A stretch of 64,000 nucleotides of DNA from Apostichopus japonicus. Lineage: Eukaryota > Echinodermata > Holothuroidea > Aspidochirotida > Stichopodidae. Location: the NCBI RefSeq assembly GCF_037975245.1, contig NC_092573.1, forward strand, positions 8,400,501 to 8,464,500. The letters are read 5' to 3'. The notes under the pieces are model-generated. The model was not told the origin of the DNA, did no database searches, and saw only the letters and a program-made list of their open reading frames with translations. Made by a program: the position numbers and the translations under genes. Shown piece after piece: positions 37,361 through 49,400 of the stretch (the first letter of the stretch is position 1; the number at the start of each line of letters is the position of its first letter).

Positions 37361-38065
37361 AAACATTGGTTAACTCCTGCCCTTCCAACCCCCCCCCCCC
37401 CCCTCGCACCCTCCAAAATCTAAAACATGTGAGCGGAGCCCTGGATGGAATTTATGGGATTAACTTATTAAAAATTTGCCCGTTTACTACGATCGGTACA
37501 AAAGTATTTATATCCCTATATATGTTTTTCTGCCACAATCCCCCTCTCCTTCCTCCTTAAAAGTGGTACATGCTGGTGACAAGTATAACGTATACAATAT
37601 GTACCAGTACAGGGGCAGGATTTGGAGCACGGGAGGGTGGGGGGGGGTAAAAGATATTGACGGACAACAACGGTTGATCTTTCGGTGAAAAGAAAATTGG
37701 TCGTAATAAGTATTTAGAAGGCTGAAGAAGAAAGAGATGGAGCGGAATTGAAGTGACATCAATTTTCCCAGGTGTAATCGAATTCTCGGTATCAGAGTTG
37801 TAACCACCTTCTTGTTTTACAGGGGGGGGGGGGCTCACATGTTAAATGGTCAAGGCAATGGGTTTGGGAAATTTTGCTTAGATGGACAGAGACTAGAAGC
37901 AAAACGGTAATGTATTTTGCAACTGTTATAAAACAATGTTAAAGATTTCTTGAAGGCCTTGTGGGTTGAAAAAAAGCTATTTTTATTGTAACTACGGCCT
38001 AATGGGTCTTTTTAGCTTCACTAACGCGTCGCTACTTGCTCCTTACTCGAGGAGTAAATACTCAT
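37361..38065. other. Intergenic low-complexity patch
   Basis: Several C- or G-homopolymers (37389, 37638, 37823) in otherwise unrecognised sequence. Frames across it are short. Confidence 0.5.
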
Positions 38066-38217
38066 CATGTGGTCAAGTGGTCAGGCAGTATAGATTAAGG
38101 TTTACAGCTTCGAGTCCTGACCAGATCATTACGTTGTGTCCTTGGGCAAGGCAGTTTATCTCCATTGTCCCTCTTCACCCAGAGGACTTGCGAGGTAACT
38201 TGTAAATTTAGTTGCGT
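38066..38217 (+). mobile_element. tRNA-derived SINE, family A, second copy (truncated)
   Basis: GTGGTCAAGTGGTCAGGCAGT, then GCTTCGAGTCCTGACCAGAT and GTTGTGTCCTTGGGCAAGGC, match the head of the family A copy at 9765-10045. It ends at the boundary of the foldback element. Confidence 0.75.
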
Positions 38218-38257
38218 CGGCCGTATGGCAAGCCGTTTTACTTTTTATTCGATATTT

Positions 38258-38840
38258 GATGATATCAACAATTATTTGTTGATATCAGCAAACAATTGTT
38301 GATATCAACAATTAATTGCTGATATCATCAAATCATTTAATGATATCTTCAAATAATTATTGATATCAACAATTATTTGCTGATATCACCAAATAATTGT
38401 TGATATCAGAAATTCATTTGCTGATATCACCAATTCATTTGTTGATATCATCAAATAATTGCTGATATCAACAAATAATTGCTGATATCAACAAATATTT
38501 GCTGATATCAGCAATTATTTGGTGATATCAGCAAATGAATTGGTGATATCAGCAAATCATTTGATGATATCAACAATTATTTGCTGATATCACCAAATAA
38601 TTGTTGATATCATTAATTATTTGCTGATATCAACAATTCCAACATATCACTAATTCATTTGATGATATCAACAAATCAATTGGTGATATCAGTAATTGAT
38701 TTAATGATATCAGTAAATGAACCGTACATATCACTAATGCATGCTTTTGTTGATATCACTAATTCATTTGATGATATCAACAAATCATTTGCTGATATCA
38801 GTAATTAAACCGTGACGATGATATCAGTAATTCAACCGTG
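38258..38840. repeat. Left palindrome array of the foldback element
   Basis: Approximately 21-bp period, each unit centred on GATATC and flanked by NTTTG/CAAAN or NAATTG/CAATTN variants. 26 GATATC hexamers counted. Confidence 0.9.
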
Positions 38841-38929
38841 ACAGCCCGTCTAACAGGCATGCGCACACGATGTCAGTGTACTGTGCAGTACATGCAAATC
38901 AGTGTACATGTCACACATGCATAAGATAA

Positions 38930-39890
38930 GATAAGATAATATAAGATTCACTTTATTAAACCCGCTTCGGGTAATTAAATGCTCGTTGTACAGAATAAGA
39001 TGGATATAACATTAAAATACAGCACATGGAAATTGACTCACATAAAACAATAAGACAATAAAATTGCAAAGTCCAACAATGGCAAGACTAAGTATGACAA
39101 AAACAGTGAAGGTGTTACCAGAGGGCAAGAACACTAGCGATTGTAATTTTTATTATGGATTCTGATGCACTATGGGACGAATGAGGAGAGGTAACGATTA
39201 GTTTTGGCTGTCGTCAGCCTCATCCTCCCGCTCCGAGGAATCACTGCATTCTGAAATTGTCCATACAGTGGGTGGTCAGCATCATCCAAAATCATGTCTA
39301 ATTTCTGGTGGAGTAGATGGGTATAACTTGATGAGTAAGAGGGTTGGCTGTTGCCAATTATGCGGCCCGCCTGACGGATTAAAGAGTCTATACGGTTCTG
39401 GTCTTCCTTTCTCGCATTCCCGCCCCAAGAAATCATATTGTATTTCCATACCCCACAAATGGTGGAAGTATAAAACATAGTCAGAATACGTTCAAACGTT
39501 CAAAATACGTTCATCAATTTGAAAAGTTTTCATTTTACGCACGCAGTGCATTCTAGAGTTAAGTTTCTTCAGTGTGGCATCAACATGGCTATGCCAGGAC
39601 AAGGAGTTATCCAGTGACACCCCTAGATATGTATAGTGATCCACTCGCTCAACATCATGGGCTTTAATACGGACAGGACTCGGGATAGCCCCACACTTAC
39701 GGAAATCTATTACCATTTCCTTTGTTTTATCAACATTTAAAACCAGGAAATTGCTCTCACAATATTTCTCAAAATCTCTGATTTGCTCAATATACTGGGT
39801 GTCATCATCTTTCGTCATCAACCCAATCAGGGCAGTGTCATCTGCAAATTTAACGAGAGAACAACTCTCGGCTATAGCCGATGTAGCTTA
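38930..39890 (-). mobile_element. Truncated LINE (non-LTR) inside the foldback element
   Basis: Minus-strand frames encode a reverse transcriptase C-terminal half: VKFADDTALIGLM at the 5' end (the catalytic ADD box), then LNVDKTKEMVIDFRK, YTYLGVSLDNSLSWHSH, and a downstream frame with RIDSLIRQAGRIIG and DHPLYGQF. The frame is broken near 39485 by a local duplication of GAACGTATT. The 3' end carries a (TTATC)n tail seen as ATAAGATAAG on the plus strand at 38930. 5'-truncated and dead; CR1/Jockey-like by motif. Confidence 0.85.
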
Positions 39891-40118
39891 AAATGTTTGT
39901 ACCATATTATATGTACATAGGTACTGTCGAACACTATTACACCATTGAAGTAATACTTCCATGACTACACTATAGCAGACTAGTAGAGTACTACTACAAT
40001 ACTAGACTAGGCCACTATACTACTTCAGAATTAGCGGGGTTTAATTTGTGGATGGGGTTTTGTTGATGGCGCTCGTTTCCAATTCCTTTTTGTAGACGTT
40101 GGTTCGATACGCTTGAAT

Positions 40119-40618
40119 TACTGATATCAGCAAATGAATTGGTGATATCAGCAATTCCAACATATCGCCAATTCAATTGCTGATATCAGCAAATCAGTTA
40201 ATGATATCACCTAATCATTTAATGATATCAGCAATTCGGTTCCTCATATCACCAATTAATTAGTGATATGTTGGAATTGTTGATATCAGCAAATGATTTG
40301 CTGATATCAACAATTCAATTGCTGATATCACCAATTCATTTGCTGATATCAGCAAATATTTGTTGATATCAGCTATTATTTATTGATATCAGCAATTATT
40401 TGGTGATATCAACAAATGAATTGGTGATATCAGCAAATGAATTGGTGATATCAGCAAATGAATTGCTGATATCAACAATTATTTGGTGATATCAGCAAAT
40501 AATTGTTGACATCAGCAATTATTTGATGATATCATCAAATCATTTGATGATATCAGCAATTAATTGTTGATATCATTAATTATTTGCTGATATCACCAAA
40601 TATTTGATGATATCATTA
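40119..40618. repeat. Right palindrome array of the foldback element
   Basis: Same unit as the left arm in inverted order; 21 GATATC hexamers counted, a few units decayed (e.g. CATATC). Confidence 0.9.
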
Positions 40619-40657
40619 AATATCGAATAAAAAGTAAAACGGCTTGCCATACGGCCG

Positions 40658-42644
40658 GTTGTGACTGCGCCCCATGGGAAGTCAACCAGGGGACACGTAG
40701 ATGTTGTGCACAGTAGCGCTTCAAGAGGGATTTGTTTCAATTGTGCAGCAGCTCCCTGGTTTAGGTACCATGCCACGATTACAGTAAAGTACTTCAAATA
40801 GAAATACGTAAAATGATCTACTGTGGTGCTTGTTTTGGCATATTTTCAATCACCATGGTCGTTTTTTTTTCTGCCGGTATGTGAATGAGCGTTAATCAAA
40901 GTACAGATGGTCTTAATATATAAGGAGGACTGAAGGTAATATAAATCAGTTTAGAAATTCCTAGGTTAAATGTGGATATAATTCCGAGCGAACAGCAAAC
41001 ATACATTGTGCTAAACTTGCTCTCTTCTAGCTCAAAATCTAAACGGTCATTATAGATGGAAATTTTCAGGTGCCATGACAGGCTAAGACCTCAACATGAT
41101 CATGTGGATGGTAGCATATGCCAGCTGAATACTTTATATATGCTTTAGAGGGCGTTGAAAGGGACGAACTTGATGTTTTAGTCAATGGAACGATTAATTG
41201 TGGTATAAACTTACAGCAGCAATATAACTCTGGATTAAAACTTTAATATGGCTACCAACTGTGACTGATATACGCAACCGTCGCCGCGGCGTTCTAACTT
41301 TACAGGGACTCTCAACGTACTCTCCCGGATGCCTTTGCGGAATAAGGGAGGATAAGGATTGGGATCGTAGGCACGCGTAAAAATCCCACCTTGGCAAAGC
41401 CATTGCGACAATGCAGCAAACACCGACGTGCAGCGCTGCCCGAACAACCAAACAGGTCATCACGCCAGCCTGTCGGTTCTTGGGTGTAAATAATACTTAG
41501 AGTTCAAGTTCGTTCTAAAACATCCCGTCAAGAAGGCATATAATGTACCATGGTTAAGGAGCTTTCGCGTGACAGTAACATTTGTCTTGCCCGTGCGCGC
41601 ATGCATACAGTGATACACTCACACGAATAATCAGCACAAAATCAGAAGCCCACCCTCCAACATAATTGTATGCATGTTGTACGTACATAATAAACCGGTG
41701 CTTGTGCGTGTAATTATATACGAGTGTTTACTATACCGTCATACCAGGGAGCTGCTACTGTTAGAGTAGCAGCTCCCTGGTCATAAAAAGTGGTTTGTCA
41801 AAATCAATAAAAAGTGGTTTGGAAAATCAATTTTTTGTAATATTACGCTAAATTTAGAGGTGCCTCTTGCAAAACAAATAGCAAAAGCTACATAGAGTAT
41901 AAATTAGTGATTTTTATTCGACAATGGGTAGACTTTACCAGTAGAATGTCCTCAGTGTGTAATATTTGAATCCTCCACGCTACTAATTTTATTTTCGGAG
42001 ATGCCTGCTGTATTTTCATTTCTACTTTGTCTACTGTCATTTTTATCGCATCTTTTGATGTTACGGGCGGAGAAGCAAATGCACTCCCATATCCCTTCTC
42101 AGTAAGTCTGATGAGTGGCATGTAGAAAAGGATCTCAGAGGTGGGGTAACTAAACCTAGTTTTGTCTTCCCGTCTGTACAATGGTCAGTGAAGTTACACT
42201 TGAATCGTGCAGCTAGTTCAATCAGAGATCCACACAGGCCCTCGACATTGTATATCCAACGGTACAATCTTGTGTAACGCATTCTTTTTTTCAAACGCCT
42301 GCTTCGGTAAAGCAGCACGTAAGAAATGTGAAGTCGTTCTAACTGGAGCAAAGCTGTTTCCACACTTTTCGGTTCGTAAAAGACTACATAATGACAGAAC
42401 AAAAGAAAGCAATTAAACAAAACAAAACAAAAACATAACATATACTATTTGGTTTGGTTATCAAAAATGACTCCGTCACGAAAAAGACTTCTGACCCAAC
42501 ATCTATAGTCCCATATTAATATTTCATCTCAAGAATTACCATTCATTGTGTCAGTTAGATATCAGCAACCGCTTTCTATGAAAATTTTGAAATTTCTTTT
42601 TACCTATCAGATCTGGAATATACCTCTATAACTCTCTTCTTTGA
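40658..42644. other. Intergenic, mostly unrecognised
   Basis: Holds the hairpin at 41743 and a small direct duplication of AAAAAGTGGTTTG at about 41785-41822. A GC-richer patch at 41270-41450 has open frames without a recognisable product. Confidence 0.5.
41743..41781. repeat. Near-perfect hairpin
   Basis: ACCAGGGAGCTGCTACT pairs with AGTAGCAGCTCCCTGGT around a 5-base loop. GCAGCTCCCTGGT also occurs at about 40748-40760. Not followed by a T-run that would suggest a pol III terminator. Confidence 0.7.
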
Positions 42645-43003
42645 AGGGTGTGAAGACTCACGCAAAAAGCAACGCCTAATGCCGGTAGTCTGACCTAGTT
42701 TCGAATGAGGTGTAACAGAAGTGTTAGACACCACCATCGATCCCAGAAAATACACACACAGCTTAATTGCTACCGTCGGTAATTAGACACTAGTGTACAG
42801 TCAGTGCATGCAGCTGTGGTCAATACCCACAGTACGGTGTATAAACGATACAGCGATGGAAATCTCAGATCCAGCTAAAGATAACAAGGTATCACGTTTC
42901 ATTACTATCTGCATTTGTAGCGACACGAACAACACGTCACTCACAAGCAACAGAAAGTTAACTTTTTTTCCGATAGCCGCACGCGGTTTGGGGCGAGTCT
43001 TCA
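42645..43003 (+). mobile_element. MITE family 1, copy 2 (upstream of NBAS)
   Basis: Starts AGGGTGTGAAGACTCACGC after TTGA (a decayed TTAA) and ends GCGAGTCTTCAATAC. Ends about 330 bp before the NBAS start codon. Confidence 0.8.
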
Positions 43004-43334
43004 ATACATTTTCTGCGGTCGATATCAATTACATGCATGGTAACCGTACTGCAAATTTATCCACGGTCGACAGAGCTGTGGAAGGGGCAACAATGGAATG
43101 CCTCCCTCCCTCCTTCCCATTTTTTTGTGGAATAATTCAATTGACTTTTGAGTTAATATGCTTTTAATGACATGTTTTTACAAAAAGAAAGAAATATATT
43201 CGACGTGTGTCGATCTCAGGACTTCTGGCAACCAGGAATAGCGTTACGAAGTTGAGACCATTTGGCGTTCCATACAATTTGGGCTACTTGTACCTACCTT
43301 CTGGTTCTACTCGCAGATTGTGTTTTAAAAAAAC
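43004..43334 (+). promoter_or_regulatory. NBAS 5' flank / probable 5' UTR
   Basis: About 330 bp between the end of a MITE copy and the NBAS start codon. It must include the 5' UTR and probably the core promoter. No TATA box is obvious and no transcription start can be placed from sequence. Confidence 0.4.
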
Positions 43335-43412
43335 ATGGCTGAAGAGGAAGAAGAGTCTATACTATACGATCTACTCGTTCCTGCGGAATGGACAGTAGAA
43401 CCAGAACCTCTG
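43335..43412 (+). CDS. NBAS: NBAS exon 1
   Basis: 78 nt, start codon, phase 0 end at CTG|GTAATT. Encodes MAEEEEESILYDLLVPAEW; the human protein has the same EEE-ILYDLLV opening. TAA lies in frame just upstream. Confidence 0.9.
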
Positions 43413-46400
43413 GTAATTGCTGCAGTTGATTTAATTACAATTTTCTCTGATTTTCAGATTAATTACGATCGATTGCCACGTACCTTGTAACACTACATTG
43501 ATTGAGGTTGCATGGTAGTCTCAGTAAGGATGATTATTACTAGGCCCCTAGGAAACTAGTTCCGCGAAAAATAGTTGAGATTTGTCAGGATAGCTTTGGG
43601 TATTTACTATTTAGCATGATAATGCTAGGTTTTGATACATTTTGGTCATAAAATGAGACATATCCATGCTTTTGAGTGTAAGGATTGCTCGGACTAACTG
43701 TTAGGGATAGAATCGTCTTCACATTTAAGCCATGGGAATTCTTGAGTACCATTTCTGATCTGCTACAACTTAACACAATTCTGTGTGAGACTGTCAGTAG
43801 CCGTCCATACTGTACATTGGAATGAAATCTGGGAGAAGCTTACTAAGTGAAATAGTCATTAGAAAAAACCTCATGACAATTGAAAAATGTGTGCCCCAAA
43901 TCTAAAACTTGCATTCCCCCTACCTGATGAGTTATGGAACAATGTGGCCCATCGATATTTGTACTAGTAGTACTAATATACAGTTTACAGTTTCATGACT
44001 GATTCATGTGGAACTTGAAGCCAGGTGGGAAGTGTAGGCCAATATTCTTGGAAGCTAGGCCTAATATGGTGTGAAATTTGTTATGGAACTTATTTAAAGA
44101 TGAGCTGATATAAGACAGCAAATATTAGAAATGTTATTGGATAGAAATGGTTTGGACCTTGGTCAAAGCCTAGTTATGTAAACTTAGTATTCATAGTTTG
44201 ACTTTGAAAATTATTGTGCATAGCCAAATGTGAGACAAGTTTATCAGACAGTGTTTCCTTTCCATTACTGTAGTAAAATGATAAAGTTTGTCCTATGTGG
44301 AGAGTGAAGAGAACATCTCATATTGGAGCATAAAAGACAGATACTATGCACAGTGAACTGTGTATACGAAAAGACAATATAAGTACAAGAGCTGAAAGCC
44401 TAATTATAACAAAGATAGATGCAGACTATGTATGCAGAGCTTTGTCATAGGCTTACATAATAGGCCATACTGAAATCAGGACTTTTGTATTCATTTGCCA
44501 AACACAAATCTTCATTATTTGCCCAGCTGACTGGCACTAAAAAATATCTTTTCCACTTTCAAATATGTTAACTGCTTGTACAATATTTTGATGCTATAGG
44601 ACTGTGAGATCTTTGTGAGATGTTTCATCAATGTATCTAATAACATTTTGTGTAATTATTATCTCATAAAAAAAATTCTTATTCCCATCTAATTCACTTC
44701 TGTAATGACTATGCAGCACCTAATGTTTGCAACAACAGTTGCTAGATCTTATTACACACAGTGATCTCATTTCATGTTATTCAAGTATTGTTATCCCAGT
44801 TTGCCACATGTGGCTAATATAAACCATCATATAAATTTTGATCTTTCATATCACAGACTCCACAAACTTTTTTTGTTTTGGCTCTCGTTAAACTTTTGAA
44901 ATTTTATAGTTTACTACAGTATGTTTGGCAGTAGATGCAAAACAATTTGAAGTTCAGAATTTACTCTTTATTTCTTTCTACTTTTATCTCCAGACGAATG
45001 TAATCCTTGATAATCAACAGACTTCATTCGGCAGTAAACTACTGTCTGCTGCCATCAGTGAGTATATTACATCCATGCCAGAAATAATTTATTTAAATTA
45101 TATGTGATCATGAGATGAACAGAGGTTACAGCCTGAAAACCTTGTAAAACACCAGAACTTAAAAAAATAATTTTTTGCTTGGTTTAACTTCATACTACTG
45201 TAAGTCACAGTAGATCTCCGTTGATCATTACAAGAAAACCCAATTGAAATTGATGCAGATCAGATCAATATCTGACAACCTTTTTAACGTGATTATCCGT
45301 AACTATAAAAGCTTTGATGAACTTTGGTATCGATAGGTACGACAGTGTTACTTTAAGTGCTACTGGTGAATGTTCTCATTCAAGCTGTGGCAGGGAATCA
45401 CTAAGCTAGTTGGCTTTCTGCTTGTATGATAAATAAATCAGTTTTCAAGATATCGTTATTTCCTTCCACCGCCAGGAACGGGATGGACAATGCTTCGCAG
45501 CACAGGGATACCCCTGACGTAAGTTTCCCTCAATATTTCATAATTGATTTTAAATTTATAAAGTGAACATTGGAAGATAAATGTTTGAGAAGGTTTGCTA
45601 CTTTTCAGCATCGACAGTGTCCTGTATTCACCTTGAAAATATTAAAGGGGATATATGTGGATAGTGAAAAATTTCATATGAAGCTATAACATTCTGTACA
45701 TTGTGCATTTACAAAATGGCAGCCTAAGTAAAGTGACTACTGAACAGCAGCAGGGTTTAAATACCTTAAATATTTTGGGGAGTTGTGCACCACAAGCTTA
45801 CTCTATCTATCATATAAGTCTATAATTTATAGGATTTAATACAGTTGTTCTGTTGTGCTTTTTGTTGTTGTGCTGAAGATAGATTAGAAGTTTGTTTAAA
45901 TAAGCAATAATTAGAAAATGAAATTGCTCTTACATCTTTTTCAATGACCTTCCCTAGATTAATCCAAATGTTTTACTCTTCGCTTGTCTGTTTTTCTTGT
46001 CTCAGAACTGCGACACGATGTTCCTTGCCAGCATCCCTCATCAGACTTATTAATTCTCAAATGAGCTGGCATCTTTCTGCCAATGAGTAAGTTTTGTTTT
46101 TATCGATACAGCCCCTAAAACCCATCATCACAGCTGCCTACACAAAGTGTAAGACATCCTGTCAAAATGAGATGAAGTAAATCAGCATCGCTTCTTATCA
46201 AATACTACTTGATATAAGTAAAATGCAGAACAGAAAAGAGAGAGGGAAAATTATAAACAAGAGAAAAGAGCAAAGATAATAAATGGCTAGAATGGAATTC
46301 AAACAAATGACCTCTGAAATCCTTTCCCTGCTGGTTTCTGGCTTGTATCCGAATGAAAAAGTGGGTTGTGAACCCTGGTTACAAGGTTTGCAATGTTCTG

Positions 46401-49400
46401 GGGTTTCTGAAAGAAATCTGTTGATAAAAGAGTTATTTTATGGTCATCTATCGAAATAGTGTTTGTCACAGAATGTTGAACATTGCTCTTTGTCCACAAA
46501 TTTTCAACAGACTACTAGTTTCTCACATTTCATAATTATTTTCTGATAACAGAGATGGCCAATTACTTGCAGTCCTCCAGGATAACTACATCGAAATTCG
46601 AACGTTCAGAGATGAGTTTGAAAGCGTCATCGGAAAATGTCAAGGTAAAGAAATGAAATGGGGGTGTAGGCGGTTTTACACTATCTAACGCAACGTAGTG
46701 GCCAAGAACCTGAAGTATTTTTAAGGGAGGGCCCGAAGAACATGAACTTATAGCATGCTCCTCATGGTGAAACATAATTGCACCTATTAGGTGAATTGAG
46801 TGTACTTTTAATAGTAGGAAAGACTAGCGTAGGTTCTTATGACCAACTAGACTGGATTCTGCTCTCAACTTTTATAGGAGGAGCTTCATCAGTAGTAAGC
46901 CTTTGAATATTTTATATTCGGCATGAGCCTCTCATTCTCAAAATGCATCTATTTTCTGTGCACGAGTTTTTATGGACTCATAGTGCATCTATAAGAGCAT
47001 CTAAAAGAGCTTCGTGTGAACCTTGAGAGTCAGCTGATTCTTCGTTAGTACGAAACCTTGAGTTAACAAGTAAATCTTTGAGATTTTGGGCCCTTTTGTA
47101 GGCAAGAATCGGTTCTTTTGGAAACAGTTTGGATAATTCCGCGTGTTGCAAAATTAGTTGCCAATGTTTCAAAAGTGCTTTTTTCAGATGCATGGTTTTG
47201 ATATGGGGTGTATAGGTAAGCTTGAACACCAGTGGTGGTTCCTTTTGTTTAGGATTGGAAGTGAGGTAATGCCTACGGTTTTCAAATTTTATGCCTTTAG
47301 TGGCTGTGGCAATTTCCTCTTTCTTATAGTTACGGAGTAACAGTTTCTCTGTGAACGCGTTCTTTTTCTGTAAGAAATCAGTCTCGTTGTTACAGAGACG
47401 TGCGTATCGTAATATTTCCCCTTTAATGAAGCCTTTAAAAGTGGCAAGTGGGTGTGCAGAGTTTCTGTCGAGGTATTGGAAGGTTTCCGTGGGTTTGGTG
47501 TGGACTAGTGTCTAATAACCCATTGGTTTCAAACCTTGTACCTTTGAAGATTTTCAAATCTAGGTATGTTACCTCGGTGTTTGATATTTCTACCGTAAAC
47601 TTTAAGAAGCGGTGAATTTCATTCAACCTTTTTACTAGGTGTTCAAGTTCCTGATGTGTACCGTCGTAGAGCAATAGAATGTCATCTCTATAGCGGAGCC
47701 ATTTTAAGATTTTATTATCTGTCGGTAAAATCTGGTTTTCAAGTCTATGCATGACGATATCGCAGATTTCCGGAAAGGCTTGGCTACCCATGGCGCAACC
47801 GATCTTTTGTAGATAGAGTTGGTTATTGAACTCGAAACAGTTTCTTGTTAAGATGAGTTCCATTAGTTTGCGCATGGATATGGAAGATATTTTATTTATT
47901 CCATATTCGCTTTTTTCCGTCTTTTCATAGACTTCTTGACATATATCTAATGCCTCCTCTTGGGGAGTATTGGTATACATGGCGACGACATCGAGTGTAG
48001 CAAGTACTACCGTTTTTGGTAACGGGGTGGCTTCCAAAATTTGCAGAATGTGATTTGTGTCTTTCACATAAGTGCTTTGTTTTATTACAATAGGAAGCAA
48101 GAAATAGTCCACAAATTCCAATATTTTTTCGGTTGGTGATCCGTTTCCACTTATTATCGGTCTACTGGCAAATTTTGAGTTAGCCGGGGGTGCTTTATGA
48201 ATTTTTGGTAGCACATATATGACCGGTGTGCAGATCTTGTGGCTATATGGTGACAAGTACTCGAAGGTGCTTTTATCGATCTCTTTTGCAGAGAACATTT
48301 CAATTAGTGTTTCCTGGACTAAACTTTTAGTTTGAAACGTCATATCACTTTTTAACTTTTCGTAGTGGTGACTAGCTAATTGCCTTTCAATTTCGGCCTG
48401 ATAGTCTGAGTGATTCATTATAGCAATGCCTCTACCTTTATCGAAGGGTTTGACAATAATAGAGCGGTCATTTTTAATTGCATTTAGTGCAAAACGCTCT
48501 GCTTTATGCATGTTGCTATTGGCGTTTCGGATAGTAACACTTGCCATTTCGGTTTGTGTTGCTTCCAAGTAGTCCTCTAGGTTTTTACTAAAAGTCATGT
48601 TAGGTGACCATGTAGAGGGTAGACGGAATTTTGTAATCCCTTTTTGCATTTTATTCTGCATGATGAAGCGGATTCTCATTTTTCTTTTTAGGTCTTTTAA
48701 TGACTTGAGAAGATCACTTCGTTTAGGTTTTACTGGAGTTGCTATGAACTTCAGACCTTTTCCCAGCGCAATAAACTCTATATTGGACATGTTTCTGTCT
48801 AATTGGTTCTTTACGAACTTTTTTAGTGTTTCTAATTGTTTCTTCTGCATCTTTCCTCACTCAAGTCCCCAGAGATACTCATCCACAATGGCGTCAGGTT
48901 GCCTGGAGTCCAGACTCGTCTATGATTGCTTGCGCTGATAGCCGTGGAAATGTCAGGGTCTTTGACCTCACAGGCCATCACCTTTACACTATTGAAAGAG
49001 TGAGTAGATATTACTTGTAAGGTCTATTTGGGGTTGGAAAATGTTGGGGGTGGGGGGTGGGGGTGGGGGGAATAATGGTGCAAGGGAGCTCTTCATGCTG
49101 CTCTAATAACAAGCTCTATTGATGGGAAGCCCCTGAGCTCTCCTTTGAAGATTTGTAGATATTTTCTTTAATTATGGAAAAAATGCATGGAAAAATGACT
49201 ATAAAATGTTCTTTAGAATGTTTCCTTTCAGTAGGGATTCTTACCCTTCTCACATGTTAGTATTTTATGGATAACCTTGTATAATCAGGCAAATATATGA
49301 TTGTCTTGGTTTAATTGTTTCTCTACTCAACACACATCCTCTGGGTCTCAAGGAGTCTTATCATTTTCACCCTTGATCCCTTACAGCTCTGAAAAGGTAT

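Larger units (their letters stand above)
38218..40657. mobile_element. Foldback-type element with GATATC palindrome arrays
   Basis: Both ends carry the same inverted sequence, CGGCCGTATGGCAAGCCGTT, continuing through TTACTTTTTATTCGATATTT (38218-38257 and its complement at about 40618-40657). Inside each end lies an array of roughly 21-bp units built on TTTGCTGATATCAACAAA-like palindromes: 26 GATATC sites in the left arm (to about 38840) and 21 in the right arm (from about 40119). The arms are themselves inverted, sharing TGATATCAGTAATTCAA at their inner ends. The middle holds a truncated LINE. No transposase is present. No clean target duplication is visible next to the ends. Resembles foldback elements in design; family unknown. 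Confidence 0.85.

Noticed and set aside
38258-38840. Regularly spaced repeats resembling a CRISPR array
   Set aside because: Units are contiguous palindromes without unique spacers, in a eukaryotic genome and inside an inverted-repeat element.
42061-42441. 126-codon minus-strand frame
   Set aside because: Overlapping frames on both strands, no recognisable domain, and no splice context; looked briefly THAP-like but key residues are missing.
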